In this document: positions 10,808 through 19,103 of the stretch, in pieces
Position numbering within the stretch: the first letter of the stretch is position 1
Layout of the letters: every line of letters begins with the position of its first letter
Assembly: GCF_002631185.1 (NCBI RefSeq)
Contig: NZ_PDNU01000030.1
Span: 28,161-92,160 of the forward strand
DNA from: Teichococcus rhizosphaerae
GTDB taxonomy: Bacteria > Pseudomonadota > Alphaproteobacteria > Acetobacterales > Acetobacteraceae
Length of the DNA: 64,000 nucleotides
Reading direction: 5' to 3'
Notes under the pieces: generated by a model
Databases searched by the model: none
Told to the model about the DNA's origin: nothing
Seen by the model: only the letters and a program-made list of their open reading frames with translations
Program-made: the position numbers and the translations under genes

Positions 10808-11875
10808 TCAGGCCGCCGCCCTGTCGGAAAGGGCGGGGTAGTCCACATAGCCCTCGGCCCCGCCGGCATAGAGGGTCTCGCGCTTCACCTCGTTCAGCGG
10901 CGCGCCCTGGCGCAGCCGCTCCGGCAGGTCGGGGTTAGCGATGAACTTCAGGCCGAAGCTGATGGCATCCGCCCGGCCCTCGGCCAGGTCCGCCGCCGCC
11001 TGCTCGGGCGAGAAGCGCTCATTGGCGATGAAGGGGCCGCCAAAGGCCTCGCGCAGCTGAGGCCCGATGCGGTCCGCCGCCTCGTGCTCGCGTGCGAAGA
11101 TGAAGGCGATCTTCCGCCGGCCAAGCTCCCGGGCCACATGGCTGAAGGTGCCCAGCCGGTCGCTGTCGCCCATGTCGTGGCTGTCGCCGCGCGGGGCGAG
11201 ATGCATGCCCACCCGGTCGGCGCCCCAGACGGCGATGGCGGCATCCGTCACCTCCAGCAGCAGCCGGGCGCGGTTCTCCACCGGGCCACCATATTCGTCC
11301 GTGCGGCGGTTGGTGGAATCCTGCAGGAACTGGTCGAGCAGGTAGCCATTGGCGCCGTGGATCTCCACGCCGTCGAAGCCCGCCTTCTGCGCGTTCTCGG
11401 CGCCCTTGCGGAAGGCGGAGACGACGCCGGGGATCTCGTCCGTCTCCAGGGCGCGGGGCGTCACATAGGGGCGCTGGGGCCGCAGCAGGCTGACATGGCC
11501 CTTGGGCGCGATGGCGCTGGGCGCCACGGGCAGCGCGCCGTCCAGGAAGAAGGGGTCCGAGATGCGGCCGACATGCCAGAGCTGCAGCATGATCCGCCCG
11601 CCGGCCGCGTGCACGGCATCGGTGATGGTCTTCCATGCCGCCACCTGCTCGTCCGACCAGATGCCGGGCGTGTTGGCATAGCCCACGCCCATCGGCGTGA
11701 CGGAGGTGGCCTCGCTGAGGATCAGCCCGGCGGAGGCGCGCTGCGCGTAGTAGTCGCGCATCAGGGGCGTCGGCACCCGGTCCGGCGTGGCGCGGGAACG
11801 GGTGAGGGGGGCCATGATGATGCGGTTGGGCGCCTCGATGGCGCCGAGACGGATGGGGTCGAACAGGGTCGGCAT
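10808..11875 (-). CDS. nemA: Old yellow enzyme family alkene reductase
   Basis: A 355-aa FMN-dependent NAD(P)H oxidoreductase of the OYE/NemA class, reducing activated C=C bonds or nitro compounds in the cytoplasm. It begins with LFDPIRLGAIEAPNRIIMAPLTRSRA, carries the substrate-binding HGANGYLLDQFL (His and Asn two residues apart, as in bacterial OYEs), and ends with the phosphate-binding ISFGLKFIANPDLPERL. It lies divergent from an ArsR-type regulator across 94 bases containing an inverted repeat, an arrangement like nemR-nemA in which an electrophile or thiol stress signal controls the reductase. The physiological substrate is unknown. Confidence 0.92.
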   Translation of the reverse strand: MPTLFDPIRLGAIEAPNRIIMAPLTRSRATPDRVPTPLMRDYYAQRASAGLILSEATSVTPMGVGYANTPGIWSDEQVAAWKTITDAVHAAGGRIMLQLWHVGRISDPFFLDGALPVAPSAIAPKGHVSLLRPQRPYVTPRALETDEIPGVVSAFRKGAENAQKAGFDGVEIHGANGYLLDQFLQDSTNRRTDEYGGPVENRARLLLEVTDAAIAVWGADRVGMHLAPRGDSHDMGDSDRLGTFSHVARELGRRKIAFIFAREHEAADRIGPQLREAFGGPFIANERFSPEQAAADLAEGRADAISFGLKFIANPDLPERLRQGAPLNEVKRETLYAGGAEGYVDYPALSDRAAA

Positions 11876-11923
11876 TGCGCTATATCTCGTTCCAGGCTGG
11901 CGGGGGCCGGAAGAACCCCCGTT

Positions 11924-11948
11924 GTTCGATGATCGTCGAATATCGAAC
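11924..11948. promoter_or_regulatory. Inverted repeat between the OYE gene and the arsR-type gene
   Basis: GTTCGAT (11924-11930) and ATCGAAC (11942-11948) form a 25-base inverted repeat with an 11-base spacer. A nested TTCGA/TCGAA pair lies at 11925-11929 and 11936-11940. The site covers the divergent promoter region and is the best operator candidate for the ArsR-type protein that starts at 11970. Confidence 0.55.
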
Positions 11949-11969
11949 AGCTAGGAGGAGACAGGCCGG

Positions 11970-12290
11970 ATGCAAGACCCCTATCCGCATCCCGAGATCG
12001 AGGCGGTGCCGTTGACCGAGGTGCTCCACGCCCTGAGCGACCCGCTGCGGCTGCGCATCCTCGCCACCCTGGCGGCGGATGGGGAGCGGGGCTGGGGCGC
12101 GTTCGCGGCGGGGGTCTCGCCTTCCACCCTCTCGCATCACATGAAGGTGCTGCGCCAGGCCGGGCTGGTGCGGCACCGGCGGGAAGGCACGCGCTGTGTG
12201 GTGACGCTGCGCGACGAGATCGGAGCGCGCTTCCCCGGCCTGCTCGACACGGTGCTGGCGCTGGAGGCGCAGGCCGAGCCGGCTTCCTGA
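11970..12290 (+). CDS. ArsR-family winged-helix transcriptional regulator
   Basis: A 106-aa single-domain regulator. The fold is seen in EVLHALSDPLRLRILATLA (helices 1-2), SPSTLSHHMKVLRQAGLVRHRREGT (recognition helix and wing) and a short C-terminal helix. There is no metal-binding CxCxxC in helix 3 and no cysteine pair; the only cysteine is in the wing region (TRCVV). It is therefore unlikely to be a classic arsenite sensor and may be a redox- or electrophile-responsive repressor for the divergent OYE reductase. An AGGAGGAGA ribosome site precedes the ATG. Confidence 0.9.
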   Translation: MQDPYPHPEIEAVPLTEVLHALSDPLRLRILATLAADGERGWGAFAAGVSPSTLSHHMKVLRQAGLVRHRREGTRCVVTLRDEIGARFPGLLDTVLALEAQAEPAS

Positions 12291-12321
12291 CCGGCAAGGA
12301 TGGCGGGGAAGGGTGGCCTGC

Positions 12322-12344
12322 CCGGGGAGGCCGCTCCTCCCCGG
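12322..12344. terminator. Hairpin between convergent arsR-type and ridA genes
   Basis: A perfect 9-bp stem (12322-12330 with 12336-12344) with a five-base loop lies in the 63-base gap between two converging genes, where it could terminate both. No T-run is visible on either strand. Confidence 0.5.
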
Positions 12345-12353
12345 CCTTCCCGC

Positions 12354-12698
12354 TCAGCGCGCCGCGGTGAACACCACCTCGATCAGCGTGCCCGGCCCGA
12401 GATCGGCGACGCCGATGGTGGCGCGGGTCGGCAGGTCCTTGCCGAAGAAGGCCGTCCAGGCCGCGTTCATCTCGTCCTTCAGCGCCATGTCGGTGATGTA
12501 GATGGTGGCGGCGAGGACCTTGCTCCTGTCGCCGCCCACCTCGGCCAGCAGCTTCTCGAAGCGGGCCAGCACCTGTTCGGTCTGGCTCCTCATGCCCTGG
12601 CTGCGGTCCTCCGCCACCAGCCCGCCGACATAAAGGACGCCGTTGTGCTCGACGAAGCGGTGCATGATGGGGGTGCGGCCATGGCGCTGGATGGTCAT
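12354..12698 (-). CDS. RidA family protein
   Basis: A 114-aa protein of the RidA/YjgF/UK114 family, trimeric enzymes that deaminate reactive enamine/imine intermediates of amino-acid metabolism. The pattern is clear: LYVGGLVAED near residue 25, QTEQVLARFEKLLAEVGGDRSKVLAATIYITDM in the middle and RATIGVADLGPGTLIEVVFTA at the end. The canonical arginine of true RidA (in the RxTVxVxxLP region) appears here as TRATIGVADLG, so it may belong to a sister subgroup. The start at 12698 follows a GGAGACCGAGG ribosome site and gives the normal length; an in-frame upstream extension to 12974 is not like the family. Confidence 0.88.
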   Translation of the reverse strand: MTIQRHGRTPIMHRFVEHNGVLYVGGLVAEDRSQGMRSQTEQVLARFEKLLAEVGGDRSKVLAATIYITDMALKDEMNAAWTAFFGKDLPTRATIGVADLGPGTLIEVVFTAAR

Positions 12699-12937
12699 TC
12701 CTCGGTCTCCTGGAGTGTGGGCATGAAGCCTCGGCCCGCGCGGTGGCCCGGGCCCGGCGGGCATTCTGCGGCGGCGCGGCGTGCCCGGCCAGGGGCTGGC
12801 CGGGAAGGCGGGAGGGCAGCCTTGCAGGCCCTGGTCAGCGCCGGATGAATTCGATACGCTTCCGGTGCGGCGCCGGTTCCTGTCTCGCGCCTCGCTCCTC
12901 CGCGCCCTGCGACAGGCCCGCGGCGTGCGCGGCCCGG

Positions 12938-12991
12938 TGCCTCGCAAGGCATACATGCCTCGCAAGACGAACATGCCTCGGCATCAAGAAC
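12938..12991 (+). repeat. Three tandem 18-base imperfect repeats
   Basis: Three head-to-tail 18-base units begin with TGCCTCG at 12938, 12956 and 12974, and the first two share TGCCTCGCAAG. They end 17 bases before the start of the metallo-hydrolase gene and so lie in its leader or promoter. They could be a regulatory direct repeat or replication slippage. Confidence 0.55.
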
Positions 12992-13008
12992 ACCGGAGGA
13001 TTACGACC

Positions 13009-14013
13009 ATGACGCTGGACCGCCGCACCCTGTTGCGCGCCGCCACGGGTTTCGCCGCCGGCGCGGCGCTGCTGCCCGCCACAGCCCGGCAAGCCGGGGC
13101 GGCCGCGCCGTTCCGCAACGACGTGCCGCCCGCATGGTACCGCTTCCGCCTCGGCGGCTACGAGGCCACGGTGATCTCCGACGGACGGCTGCCGCTCGGC
13201 AAGCCGGAGCCCGCCTTTCCCGCCTCGCCCCCGGAGGAGATCGTGGGGCTGCTGCGCGGCAACTTCCTTCCCCCCGACGCGGCCACGCTGGAACAGAACG
13301 TGCTGGTGCTGAACACCGGCCGCCAGCTCATCCTGTTCGACACGGGCATGGGCGAGAGCATGGGCGCGGACAGCAAGATGTTCGGTCCCACCACCGGGCG
13401 GATGCTGGCCAACATGCGCGCCGCCGGCATCCAGCCCGAGCAGATCGACCTTGTGGTGCTAAGCCACGCGCATTGCGACCATTGCTGGGGCCTGGTCGAT
13501 GCCGCCGGCAACCGCGTCTTCCCCAACGCGCAGGTGGCGCTGAGCGAGGCCGACCTCCGCTACTGGACCGATGACGGCAACAAGCGTGGCCCGGCCTTCA
13601 TGACCAGCTTCATCGATGGCGCGAAGAAGAACCTGTCCGCCTACCAGGACCGCATGGTGATGGTGCGGGACGGTGCGGATGTGGCGCCCGGCGTCACCGC
13701 CATCTCCACGCCCGGCCACACGGTGGGCCATACCTGCTACACCATCGAGAGCGATGGCAGGAGCATGGTCTACACGGGCGACCTGGCGCACCACCACATC
13801 CTGCTCTTGCAGCGGCCGATGTGGGAGTTCTCCTTCGACACCGACCCCAAGCTTTCCGCCCAGACCCGCAGCCGCATGCTCGACCGGCTGGCGGCGGACC
13901 GGCAGGCGGTGCTCTCCTACCACTTCCCCTGGCCGGGCCATGGCCACGTCGCCAAGGCGGGGCAGGGCTATGTGTGGGTGCCGGAGCCGATGGACCTGAC
14001 CAGCGCGGGCTGA
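13009..14013 (+). CDS. Exported metallo-beta-lactamase-fold hydrolase
   Basis: A 334-aa MBL-fold hydrolase with an N-terminal leader (MTLDRRTLLRAATGFAAGAALLPATARQAGA), a Tat-like RR signal, so it acts in the periplasm. Zinc ligands are visible: HAHCDH at residues 153-158, a PGHTVGHT His about 80 residues later, the bridging Asp in YTGDLAHHH and a final His in the WPGHGH region. The overall pattern resembles lactonase-like (YtnP/AidC type) members, but the substrate cannot be assigned. The start follows a CCGGAGG ribosome site; the upstream in-frame extension contains the 18-base repeats and is not coding-like. The gene stands alone between RidA and a CoA-transferase operon. Confidence 0.88.
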   Translation: MTLDRRTLLRAATGFAAGAALLPATARQAGAAAPFRNDVPPAWYRFRLGGYEATVISDGRLPLGKPEPAFPASPPEEIVGLLRGNFLPPDAATLEQNVLVLNTGRQLILFDTGMGESMGADSKMFGPTTGRMLANMRAAGIQPEQIDLVVLSHAHCDHCWGLVDAAGNRVFPNAQVALSEADLRYWTDDGNKRGPAFMTSFIDGAKKNLSAYQDRMVMVRDGADVAPGVTAISTPGHTVGHTCYTIESDGRSMVYTGDLAHHHILLLQRPMWEFSFDTDPKLSAQTRSRMLDRLAADRQAVLSYHFPWPGHGHVAKAGQGYVWVPEPMDLTSAG

Positions 14014-14022
14014 GGCGCGCCT

Positions 14023-14049
14023 GCCCCGGAGCGGAGGCGGCTCCGGGGC
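14023..14049. terminator. Hairpin between convergent metallo-hydrolase and CoA-transferase genes
   Basis: A 10-bp perfect stem (14023-14032 with 14040-14049) with a seven-base loop lies 10 bases after the metallo-hydrolase stop, in the gap between converging transcription units. A bidirectional terminator is likely. Confidence 0.55.
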
Positions 14050-14176
14050 GCCGCCACTGGCCTATGCCATCGCGCCATGACGTATAAGCAGGATTATGAC
14101 AAAAATAAGCGTCGGCACGGGATGGAAGGCGCGCCGCCATGTGGCACACGCGCCCTCCACCACTGCCGGCTATCCC

Positions 14177-14839
14177 TCAGGCCTCCAGCGGCCGCATGGC
14201 CCCAGGCCGCAGCGTGGCATCGGTGCTGGCCTGCAGCGCCTCCAGGCTGAGCCCGGGCAGGATCTCCTCCACCTCCAGCCCCTCCGGCCGCACCGCGATC
14301 ACCGCCATGTTGGTGAAGATGCGCTTCACCACGCCGGTGGCCGTCAGCGGGTAGCTGCACTGGCGCAGGATGCGCGGGCGGCCGTCGCGCGCGGTGTGCT
14401 CCATCATCACCCAGATCTGCTTCGCGCCGACGGCGAGGTCCATCGCGCCCCCCACCGCCGGCACGCCCTCGCCGAGGCCGGTGGACCAGTTCGCCAGGTC
14501 GCCCGCCTCGGAAACCTGGAACGCGCCCAGCACCGAGACGTCGAGATGCCCGCCCCGCATCATCGCGAAGCTCAGCGCGCTGTCGAAGAAGCTGCCGCCC
14601 GTGCGCAGGCTCACCGGCTGCTTGCCGGCGTTGATCAGGTCCCAGTCCTCCCGCCCCGCCGGCGGGCGCGGCCCGACATGCAGGATGCCGTTCTCGCTGT
14701 GCAGGAAGATCTCGTTCCCGGCCGGGATGTGGTCCGGCACCATGTCCGGCAGGCCGATGCCGAGATTGACGAAGGCACCGTCCGGAATGGCGCGGGCCAC
14801 GCGGCGGGCCATCTGCTCGCGGCTCAGTGGCGTGCTCAT
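14177..14839 (-). CDS. 3-oxoacid CoA-transferase subunit B
   Basis: Beta subunit (220 aa) of a class I (succinyl-CoA:3-oxoacid type) CoA-transferase. The catalytic glutamate is Glu49 in the SENG motif, after GIGLPDMVPDHIPAG, and the rest matches the family (GGAMDLAVGAKQIWVMMEHT). Its start overlaps the subunit A stop by four bases, so the two chains are translated together. The substrate pair could be acetoacetate/succinyl-CoA (ScoB, AtoA) or 3-oxoadipate (PcaJ); no aromatic or polyhydroxybutyrate genes are adjacent to decide. Confidence 0.92.
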   Translation of the reverse strand: MSTPLSREQMARRVARAIPDGAFVNLGIGLPDMVPDHIPAGNEIFLHSENGILHVGPRPPAGREDWDLINAGKQPVSLRTGGSFFDSALSFAMMRGGHLDVSVLGAFQVSEAGDLANWSTGLGEGVPAVGGAMDLAVGAKQIWVMMEHTARDGRPRILRQCSYPLTATGVVKRIFTNMAVIAVRPEGLEVEEILPGLSLEALQASTDATLRPGAMRPLEA

Positions 14840-15513
14840 TGCGGCGCCCCCTTCTGCACCACGCGATCGACGAAGATGCCCGGCGTCACCACCGTTTCCG
14901 GGTCCAGCGCGCCAAGCTCGACGAACTCCTCCACCTCGGCCACCACCAGCTTCGCGGCGGTGGCCATCACGGGGGCGAAGTTGCGGGCGGTCTTGTTGTA
15001 GGTGAGGTTGCCCAGCCGGTCCGCCTGCCGGCCGCGCAGCAGCGCCACATCGGCCGAGAGCGGCATCTCCAGCACATGCTCGCGGCCGTTGATCATCCGC
15101 GTCTCCTTGCCCTCCGCCAGCGCGGTGCCCGCGCCCACCGGGGTGTAGAAGCCGCCGAGCCCCGCGCCCGCGCAGCGCATCCGCTCCACCAGCGTGCCCT
15201 GCGGCACCAGCTCCAGCTCGATCTTGCCGGCCAGGTAGAGGGTGGTGAAGCTCGCGGTGGTGTGCAGCTTGGACTTCGGATAGGAGCAGACCAGCTTGCG
15301 CACCTGCCCGGCCTCCAGCCAGATGCGCAGGTCCGGCTCGGCGCTGCCGCCATTGTTGGCGATCACCGTCAGGTCGCGCAGCCCCGCGCGGTGCACCGCG
15401 GCGACGAGGCCGAGCGGCGTGCCGGCGCCGCCGAAGCCGCCCAGCATGATGGTGGCGCCATGGCCGATGCCGGCGATGGCCTCCGTGAACGATGCGACGC
15501 GCCTGTCCAGCAT
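14836..15513 (-). CDS. 3-oxoacid CoA-transferase subunit A
   Basis: Alpha subunit (225 aa) of the class I CoA-transferase, with the CoA-binding GGFGGAGTP at residues 25-33 and the conserved [32 protein letters not shown] block. It is the first gene of the two-subunit operon. A PaaI-type thioesterase lies 61 bases upstream in the same direction and may be part of the same transcript, which suggests handling of an acyl-CoA or a ring-cleavage product. Whether the acid is acetoacetate or oxoadipate is open. Confidence 0.92.
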   Translation of the reverse strand: MLDRRVASFTEAIAGIGHGATIMLGGFGGAGTPLGLVAAVHRAGLRDLTVIANNGGSAEPDLRIWLEAGQVRKLVCSYPKSKLHTTASFTTLYLAGKIELELVPQGTLVERMRCAGAGLGGFYTPVGAGTALAEGKETRMINGREHVLEMPLSADVALLRGRQADRLGNLTYNKTARNFAPVMATAAKLVVAEVEEFVELGALDPETVVTPGIFVDRVVQKGAPQ

Positions 15514-15574
15514 TGCGCTGCCAATCCTCCCCTTGTTCGCGGCCCCGATAGCCGTCTTCTGGTCCGGCCGCCGC

Positions 15575-16036
15575 TCAGCGCGGGCCGAGCAGCTTCCAGA
15601 TGCCGTCCGCCGCCAGCACCATCCGGCCTCCCGCCATCAGCGTGCCGCGCACGAACATCACCGAGCGGCCCCGCCGCATCACCTCGCCCCGCGCCTCGAC
15701 GAACTCGCCCGGATGCGCGGCGGACAGGAAGTGGGTGTTGAGCTGCATCGTCACCGCCGACTGGCCGCCGGACGCCTCGTGCACGACCAGGCCCAGCGCG
15801 TTGTCGGCGAGCGTCACCAGCATGCCGCCATGGACGATGCCATGGGCATTGGTGTGCTGCGGCCCGGCCAGGAAGCCATAGGCCCAGCTCTCGCCCTCGC
15901 GCCGCGCCCAGAGCGGCCCCACCAGGCTGGAGAAGCTCGAATTGCCCCGCGGCTTCCAGCCAGCGGCGGCGGGATCGAAGGCGTCCGCGTCAATGGCGGA
16001 AGCCGGCATGGAGATGTCGGCGCCCGGAGGGGGCAT
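15575..16036 (-). CDS. PaaI-type hotdog thioesterase
   Basis: A 153-aa single-domain hotdog thioesterase. The active-site region [23 protein letters not shown] carries the HGG and helix-start Asp typical of PaaI enzymes, followed by the long strand [27 protein letters not shown]. Such enzymes hydrolyse aryl- or short acyl-CoA esters and rescue sequestered CoA. Start 16036 follows an AGAGGAAC ribosome site; the long in-frame upstream extension is not coding-like. It precedes the CoA-transferase subunits in the same direction and is preceded by an inverted repeat. Confidence 0.88.
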   Translation of the reverse strand: MPPPGADISMPASAIDADAFDPAAAGWKPRGNSSFSSLVGPLWARREGESWAYGFLAGPQHTNAHGIVHGGMLVTLADNALGLVVHEASGGQSAVTMQLNTHFLSAAHPGEFVEARGEVMRRGRSVMFVRGTLMAGGRMVLAADGIWKLLGPR

Positions 16037-16059
16037 GGGATCGTTCCTCTTGGCGCTGA

Positions 16060-16078
16060 AATTCCGCTGAACGGAATT
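16060..16078. promoter_or_regulatory. Inverted repeat upstream of the thioesterase gene
   Basis: AATTCCG (16060-16066) and CGGAATT (16072-16078) form a seven-base-arm inverted repeat around CTGAA, 24 bases upstream of the thioesterase start. The surrounding stretch is distinctly AT-richer. It is a good operator candidate for an unlinked regulator of the thioesterase/CoA-transferase genes. Confidence 0.5.
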
Positions 16079-16225
16079 ACGTTCCATTTTATTGACGACC
16101 GAGTATGCGCCCCCCGTGTGGTCCGTCAAGCCATGCGGGGGCCCCTCGACAGCAACCGGGCGCATCCCGATATCCGGCGCGATGGCCTGGCCCTTCGGGC
16201 CGCCCGCATTCGAGGGAGACGCTGC

Positions 16226-16633
16226 ATGGATACCATCGCCCCCACCTATCCGGTGACGCGGACCGAGGCGGAGTGGCGCGCCCGCCTGACGCCCGAGCAG
16301 TACCGCGTGATGCGTGGCCATGGCACCGAGCGCCCGGGCAGCTGCGCCCTGCTGCACGAGAAGCGCGCCGGCACCTTCACCTGCGCGGGCTGCGACCAGC
16401 CGCTGTTCAGCACGGAGGGCAAGTTCGAGAGCGGCACCGGCTGGCCGAGCTTCGGCGCGCCGCTGGAAGGCGCCGTGGGCACCAGCCGCGACACCAGCCA
16501 TGGCATGATCCGCACCGAGGTGCATTGCGCGCGGTGCGGCAGCCACCTCGGCCATGTCTTCCCCGATGGGCCGCCCCCCACGCATCTGCGCTACTGCATC
16601 AACGGCGTGGCGATGGATTTCCATCCCGCCTGA
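16226..16633 (+). CDS. msrB: Peptide-methionine (R)-S-oxide reductase
   Basis: A 135-aa MsrB, which reduces the R epimer of methionine sulfoxide in proteins using thioredoxin. The structural zinc is bound by two CxxC pairs (Cys53/Cys56 and Cys101/Cys104), the substrate segment SGTGWPSF is intact, and the catalytic residue is Cys124 in RYCINGVAM (a Cys, not selenocysteine). No resolving cysteine at the usual position is obvious. There is no leader, so it is cytoplasmic. ATG 16226 follows a GAGGGAGAC ribosome site. It appears to be a single-gene unit. Confidence 0.95.
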   Translation: MDTIAPTYPVTRTEAEWRARLTPEQYRVMRGHGTERPGSCALLHEKRAGTFTCAGCDQPLFSTEGKFESGTGWPSFGAPLEGAVGTSRDTSHGMIRTEVHCARCGSHLGHVFPDGPPPTHLRYCINGVAMDFHPA

Positions 16634-16716
16634 GGCGCAGGCTTGCGTCCCTCCCCCATGGGCGGAATGATGGGCCGGCAGGGTGCCGGCACAGGCGCCG
16701 CGAGGGAGGTTCAAGC

Positions 16717-17682
16717 ATGCAGCACTGGTCGAGACGCGCGGTGATGGGCGTGCTGGCGGCATTGCCCGCCATGCGCGCATCCGCCGAAAGCTGGCCCACC
16801 GGCCCCATCCGCATCGTCGTGCCCTTCGCGCCCGGCGGCTCGACCGATGCCGTGGCGCGGCTGGCGGCGCCCGGGCTGCAGCAGCGCCTGGGCGTGCCGA
16901 TCGTGGTGGAGAACCGCAGCGGCGCGGCGGGCAGCATCGGCACCGACGCCGCCGCCAAGGCGCGGCCCGACGGCCAGACCTGGCTGCTCACCTTCGATTC
17001 CCACGCGGTGATGCCGGTGCTGGTGCCGAACCTGCCCTTCGACATCCAGCGCGACCTCGCCCCCGTCACGCAGATCGGCCACGCGCCCTATGTCGTCGCC
17101 TGCCAGCCGGGCAAGCCCTATCGCAACCTGGCCGACGTGCTGGCGGCGGCGAAGCGCGGCGGCGTCACCTTCGGCTCCACCGGCAACGGCACCATCGGCC
17201 ATCTCGCCATGCTGATGCTGTCCGGCCGCGCCGGCGTGACCATGACCCACCTGCCCTATCGCGGCGGCGGGCTCGCGGTGAACGACGCCGTGGCCGGCCA
17301 TATCGACATGATGATCGGCAGCAGCGCCCTGCTCGCCCCGCACATCGCCGCGGGCTCGCTGCGGCCGCTGCTGCAACTGGGCGAGCAGCGCCTGGCCGGG
17401 CTGCCCGAGGTTCCCACCGCGGCGGAGGCGGGCTTTCCTGGCCTGACGGCCGTGGCCTGGTGGGGCGTGTTCGCGCCCGCCGGCACGCCGGCGCCGGTCA
17501 TCGAGCGCTTCCGTGCCGCGCTGGTCGAAACCTACCGCGAGCCGCGCATCGCGACGCAGTTCGCCGAGGTGAACCAGGCGGAGCTGGTGCTCTCCGAGCC
17601 GGCGGCGCTGGCCCGCTTCGTGAGCGGCCAGATCGACAGCTGGGGTAAGGCGGCGCGCGACAACAACGTCCGGCCGGATTGA
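16717..17682 (+). CDS. TctC/Bug-family solute-binding protein
   Basis: A 321-aa periplasmic binding protein. The signal peptide is short (MQHWSRRAVMGVLAALPAMRASA). The mature N-terminus IRIVVPFAPGGSTDAVARLAAPGLQQRL is the canonical TctC start, followed by VVENRSGAAGSIGTDAAAK and LPYRGGGLAVNDAVAGHIDMMIG in the carboxylate-binding region. It lies 83 bases after msrB and is followed by a strong hairpin, so it appears monocistronic. No TctA/TctB or enzyme gene is next to it, so the ligand cannot be suggested. Confidence 0.93.
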   Translation: MQHWSRRAVMGVLAALPAMRASAESWPTGPIRIVVPFAPGGSTDAVARLAAPGLQQRLGVPIVVENRSGAAGSIGTDAAAKARPDGQTWLLTFDSHAVMPVLVPNLPFDIQRDLAPVTQIGHAPYVVACQPGKPYRNLADVLAAAKRGGVTFGSTGNGTIGHLAMLMLSGRAGVTMTHLPYRGGGLAVNDAVAGHIDMMIGSSALLAPHIAAGSLRPLLQLGEQRLAGLPEVPTAAEAGFPGLTAVAWWGVFAPAGTPAPVIERFRAALVETYREPRIATQFAEVNQAELVLSEPAALARFVSGQIDSWGKAARDNNVRPD

Positions 17683-17688
17683 AGGACG

Positions 17689-17715
17689 GGCGCCAGGGCG
17701 TCCGTCCCTGGCGCC
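17689..17715. terminator. Hairpin after the tctC gene
   Basis: A perfect 10-bp stem (17689-17698 with 17706-17715) and seven-base loop begin six bases after the tctC stop, consistent with a factor-independent style terminator, though without a T-run. Confidence 0.55.
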
Positions 17716-17855
17716 ACGCTGCCTGCCCTGCGCGAGCGGCTGGTGCCGCGAAGTGCGGCGCGGGCTGTTCAAGGGGGGCTAGGCTGGCCGAGGAGGGGCT
17801 CAACCCATAGGATCGCCGCTGCCGTGGAGGCGCGGGAGGCTTCCGAAGCGTTCCC

Positions 17856-18044
17856 TCAGAAGGTGACGAAGAAGCCGATCACGGCCGCCCAGATCAGGAA
17901 GGAGAAAAGAAAGCCGATCATCAATCCCCGCGCCGGCGAAAGCTTCTCGGGATTGGCGACGCGCAGCCTCTTCAGCCGGACGGGAAGGATTCCCCGGCGA
18001 GGATCAGGAAGATCGTTCGGGTGAATGTTTGTCCGAGATTCCAT
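17856..18044 (-). CDS. Small single-span membrane protein, hypothetical
   Basis: A 62-residue reading frame not recognised as a named family. The first 40 residues are basic and Pro-rich (PNDLPDPRRGILPVRLKRLRV); the last 22 (GLMIGFLFSFLIWAAVIGFFVTF) form one convincing membrane helix ending almost at the C-terminus, a tail-anchored layout with the basic part in the cytoplasm. Composition is reasonable for a real small membrane protein. The 230 bases between its start and the IclR gene are AT-richer than average and could hold its promoter (a CATATAACCTAAT-like stretch on the minus strand near 18150). Function unknown. Confidence 0.45.
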   Translation of the reverse strand: MESRTNIHPNDLPDPRRGILPVRLKRLRVANPEKLSPARGLMIGFLFSFLIWAAVIGFFVTF

Positions 18045-18272
18045 CTCTCTGACCCGGCTCTAGGCGTTCAGGTTGGCGGCGAAGCCTTTTGTGAGCTTCA
18101 TTTGCAGGACCGACATTGTTCTTCGATCTGTTCTGAAATCTCACAATTAGGTTATATGCTTTTTGGCATTGAGGAAAGAGGGTAAATCTATCTCCAGTGT
18201 CTGCCCTTCTCCCCTGACAACCTGAAATTGCGGCTCGGGTTCCCGAATCGCCCCCTCGTGAAGTGGCGCCGC

Positions 18273-19064
18273 TCAACCGCTGAGTGCGCGTGCCGCCTCC
18301 ATTGCCAGCGGCGCCATGCGGCGGCGGAAGGATGCCTCGTCCCAGTCCGACAGCGAGGCGGCGATGTGGATGGCGGCCACCGGCTGTCCGTCCCGGTCGC
18401 GAATGGCCGCCGCCAGCACGATCTCCCCGAGCAGACCTTCCTCGCAGGCCAGGGCATGACCATCCGCCCGCGCTTCCGCGATCTTCGCCCGCAGGCCCGG
18501 CAGGTCCGTGACGGTGCGGGGCGTGAGCGGCCGGCGGTCGGAGCGCGCCAGGATGTCCTCCACCGCCTCATCCGCCATCAGCGCCATCATCGCGCGGCCT
18601 CCGGAGGAGCAGAAGGCGGGCAGGCGGCGGCCCACCAGCGTGGCGAAGAAGGTTTCCCGCTTGCTCTGCAGCCGCACCGCATAGACGATGCTGAGGTCGT
18701 CCAGCAGGCTGAGGTCCACACGCTCCTGCGTGGCGCGGCGCAGCTCCATCAGCGCCGGCGTGGCGCGCTCCACCAGCGGGTGCATGCGCAGGAAATCGAA
18801 GGAGCGGTCCATCAGCCGCAGGCCCGGGCGCAGCCCCCGCCCGCGCGGATCGGCCTCCAGGTATCCGAGGTGGCGCAGGGTGTGGCACAGGCGCTGCGCC
18901 GCGCTTTTGTCCACCCCGGCATGATGCGCGATCTCCGCCAGGGAGAGCGGCTGCGGGTTGCGGCCGAAGGCCTCCAGCACGCGGAAGGCCCGCTCCACCG
19001 CCTGGATGTAGAGCCGCTGATCCGGCCCTGCGGCCTGTGCCGGCGCCGCCTTTGCCTTTGACAT
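18273..19064 (-). CDS. IclR-family transcriptional regulator
   Basis: A 263-aa regulator with the IclR layout: a winged helix at residues 18-80 (AVERAFRVLEAFG, then LAEIAHHAGVDKSAAQRLCHTLRHLGYLE) and a GAF-like effector domain to the C-terminus (DLSIVYAVRLQ, GGRAMMALMADE, AAIRDRDGQPVAAIHIAA). It reads divergently from the SDR-deacetylase-amidase-tctC genes across 78 bases holding an inverted repeat, so control of that set is likely. The effector is probably an acid or amide-derived metabolite. Start 19064 gives normal family length; the longer open frame upstream is antisense to the SDR gene. Confidence 0.92.
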   Translation of the reverse strand: MSKAKAAPAQAAGPDQRLYIQAVERAFRVLEAFGRNPQPLSLAEIAHHAGVDKSAAQRLCHTLRHLGYLEADPRGRGLRPGLRLMDRSFDFLRMHPLVERATPALMELRRATQERVDLSLLDDLSIVYAVRLQSKRETFFATLVGRRLPAFCSSGGRAMMALMADEAVEDILARSDRRPLTPRTVTDLPGLRAKIAEARADGHALACEEGLLGEIVLAAAIRDRDGQPVAAIHIAASLSDWDEASFRRRMAPLAMEAARALSG

Positions 19065-19103
19065 GGCCGGAAAACTCCCCTTAGCTTTTCGACATAATTC
19101 GGT

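Noticed and set aside
12699..13008. Upstream in-frame extension of the metallo-hydrolase gene
   Set aside because: It lacks likeness to the family, contains the 18-base repeats, and would bury the Tat-like leader inside the protein; ATG 13009 has a good ribosome site.
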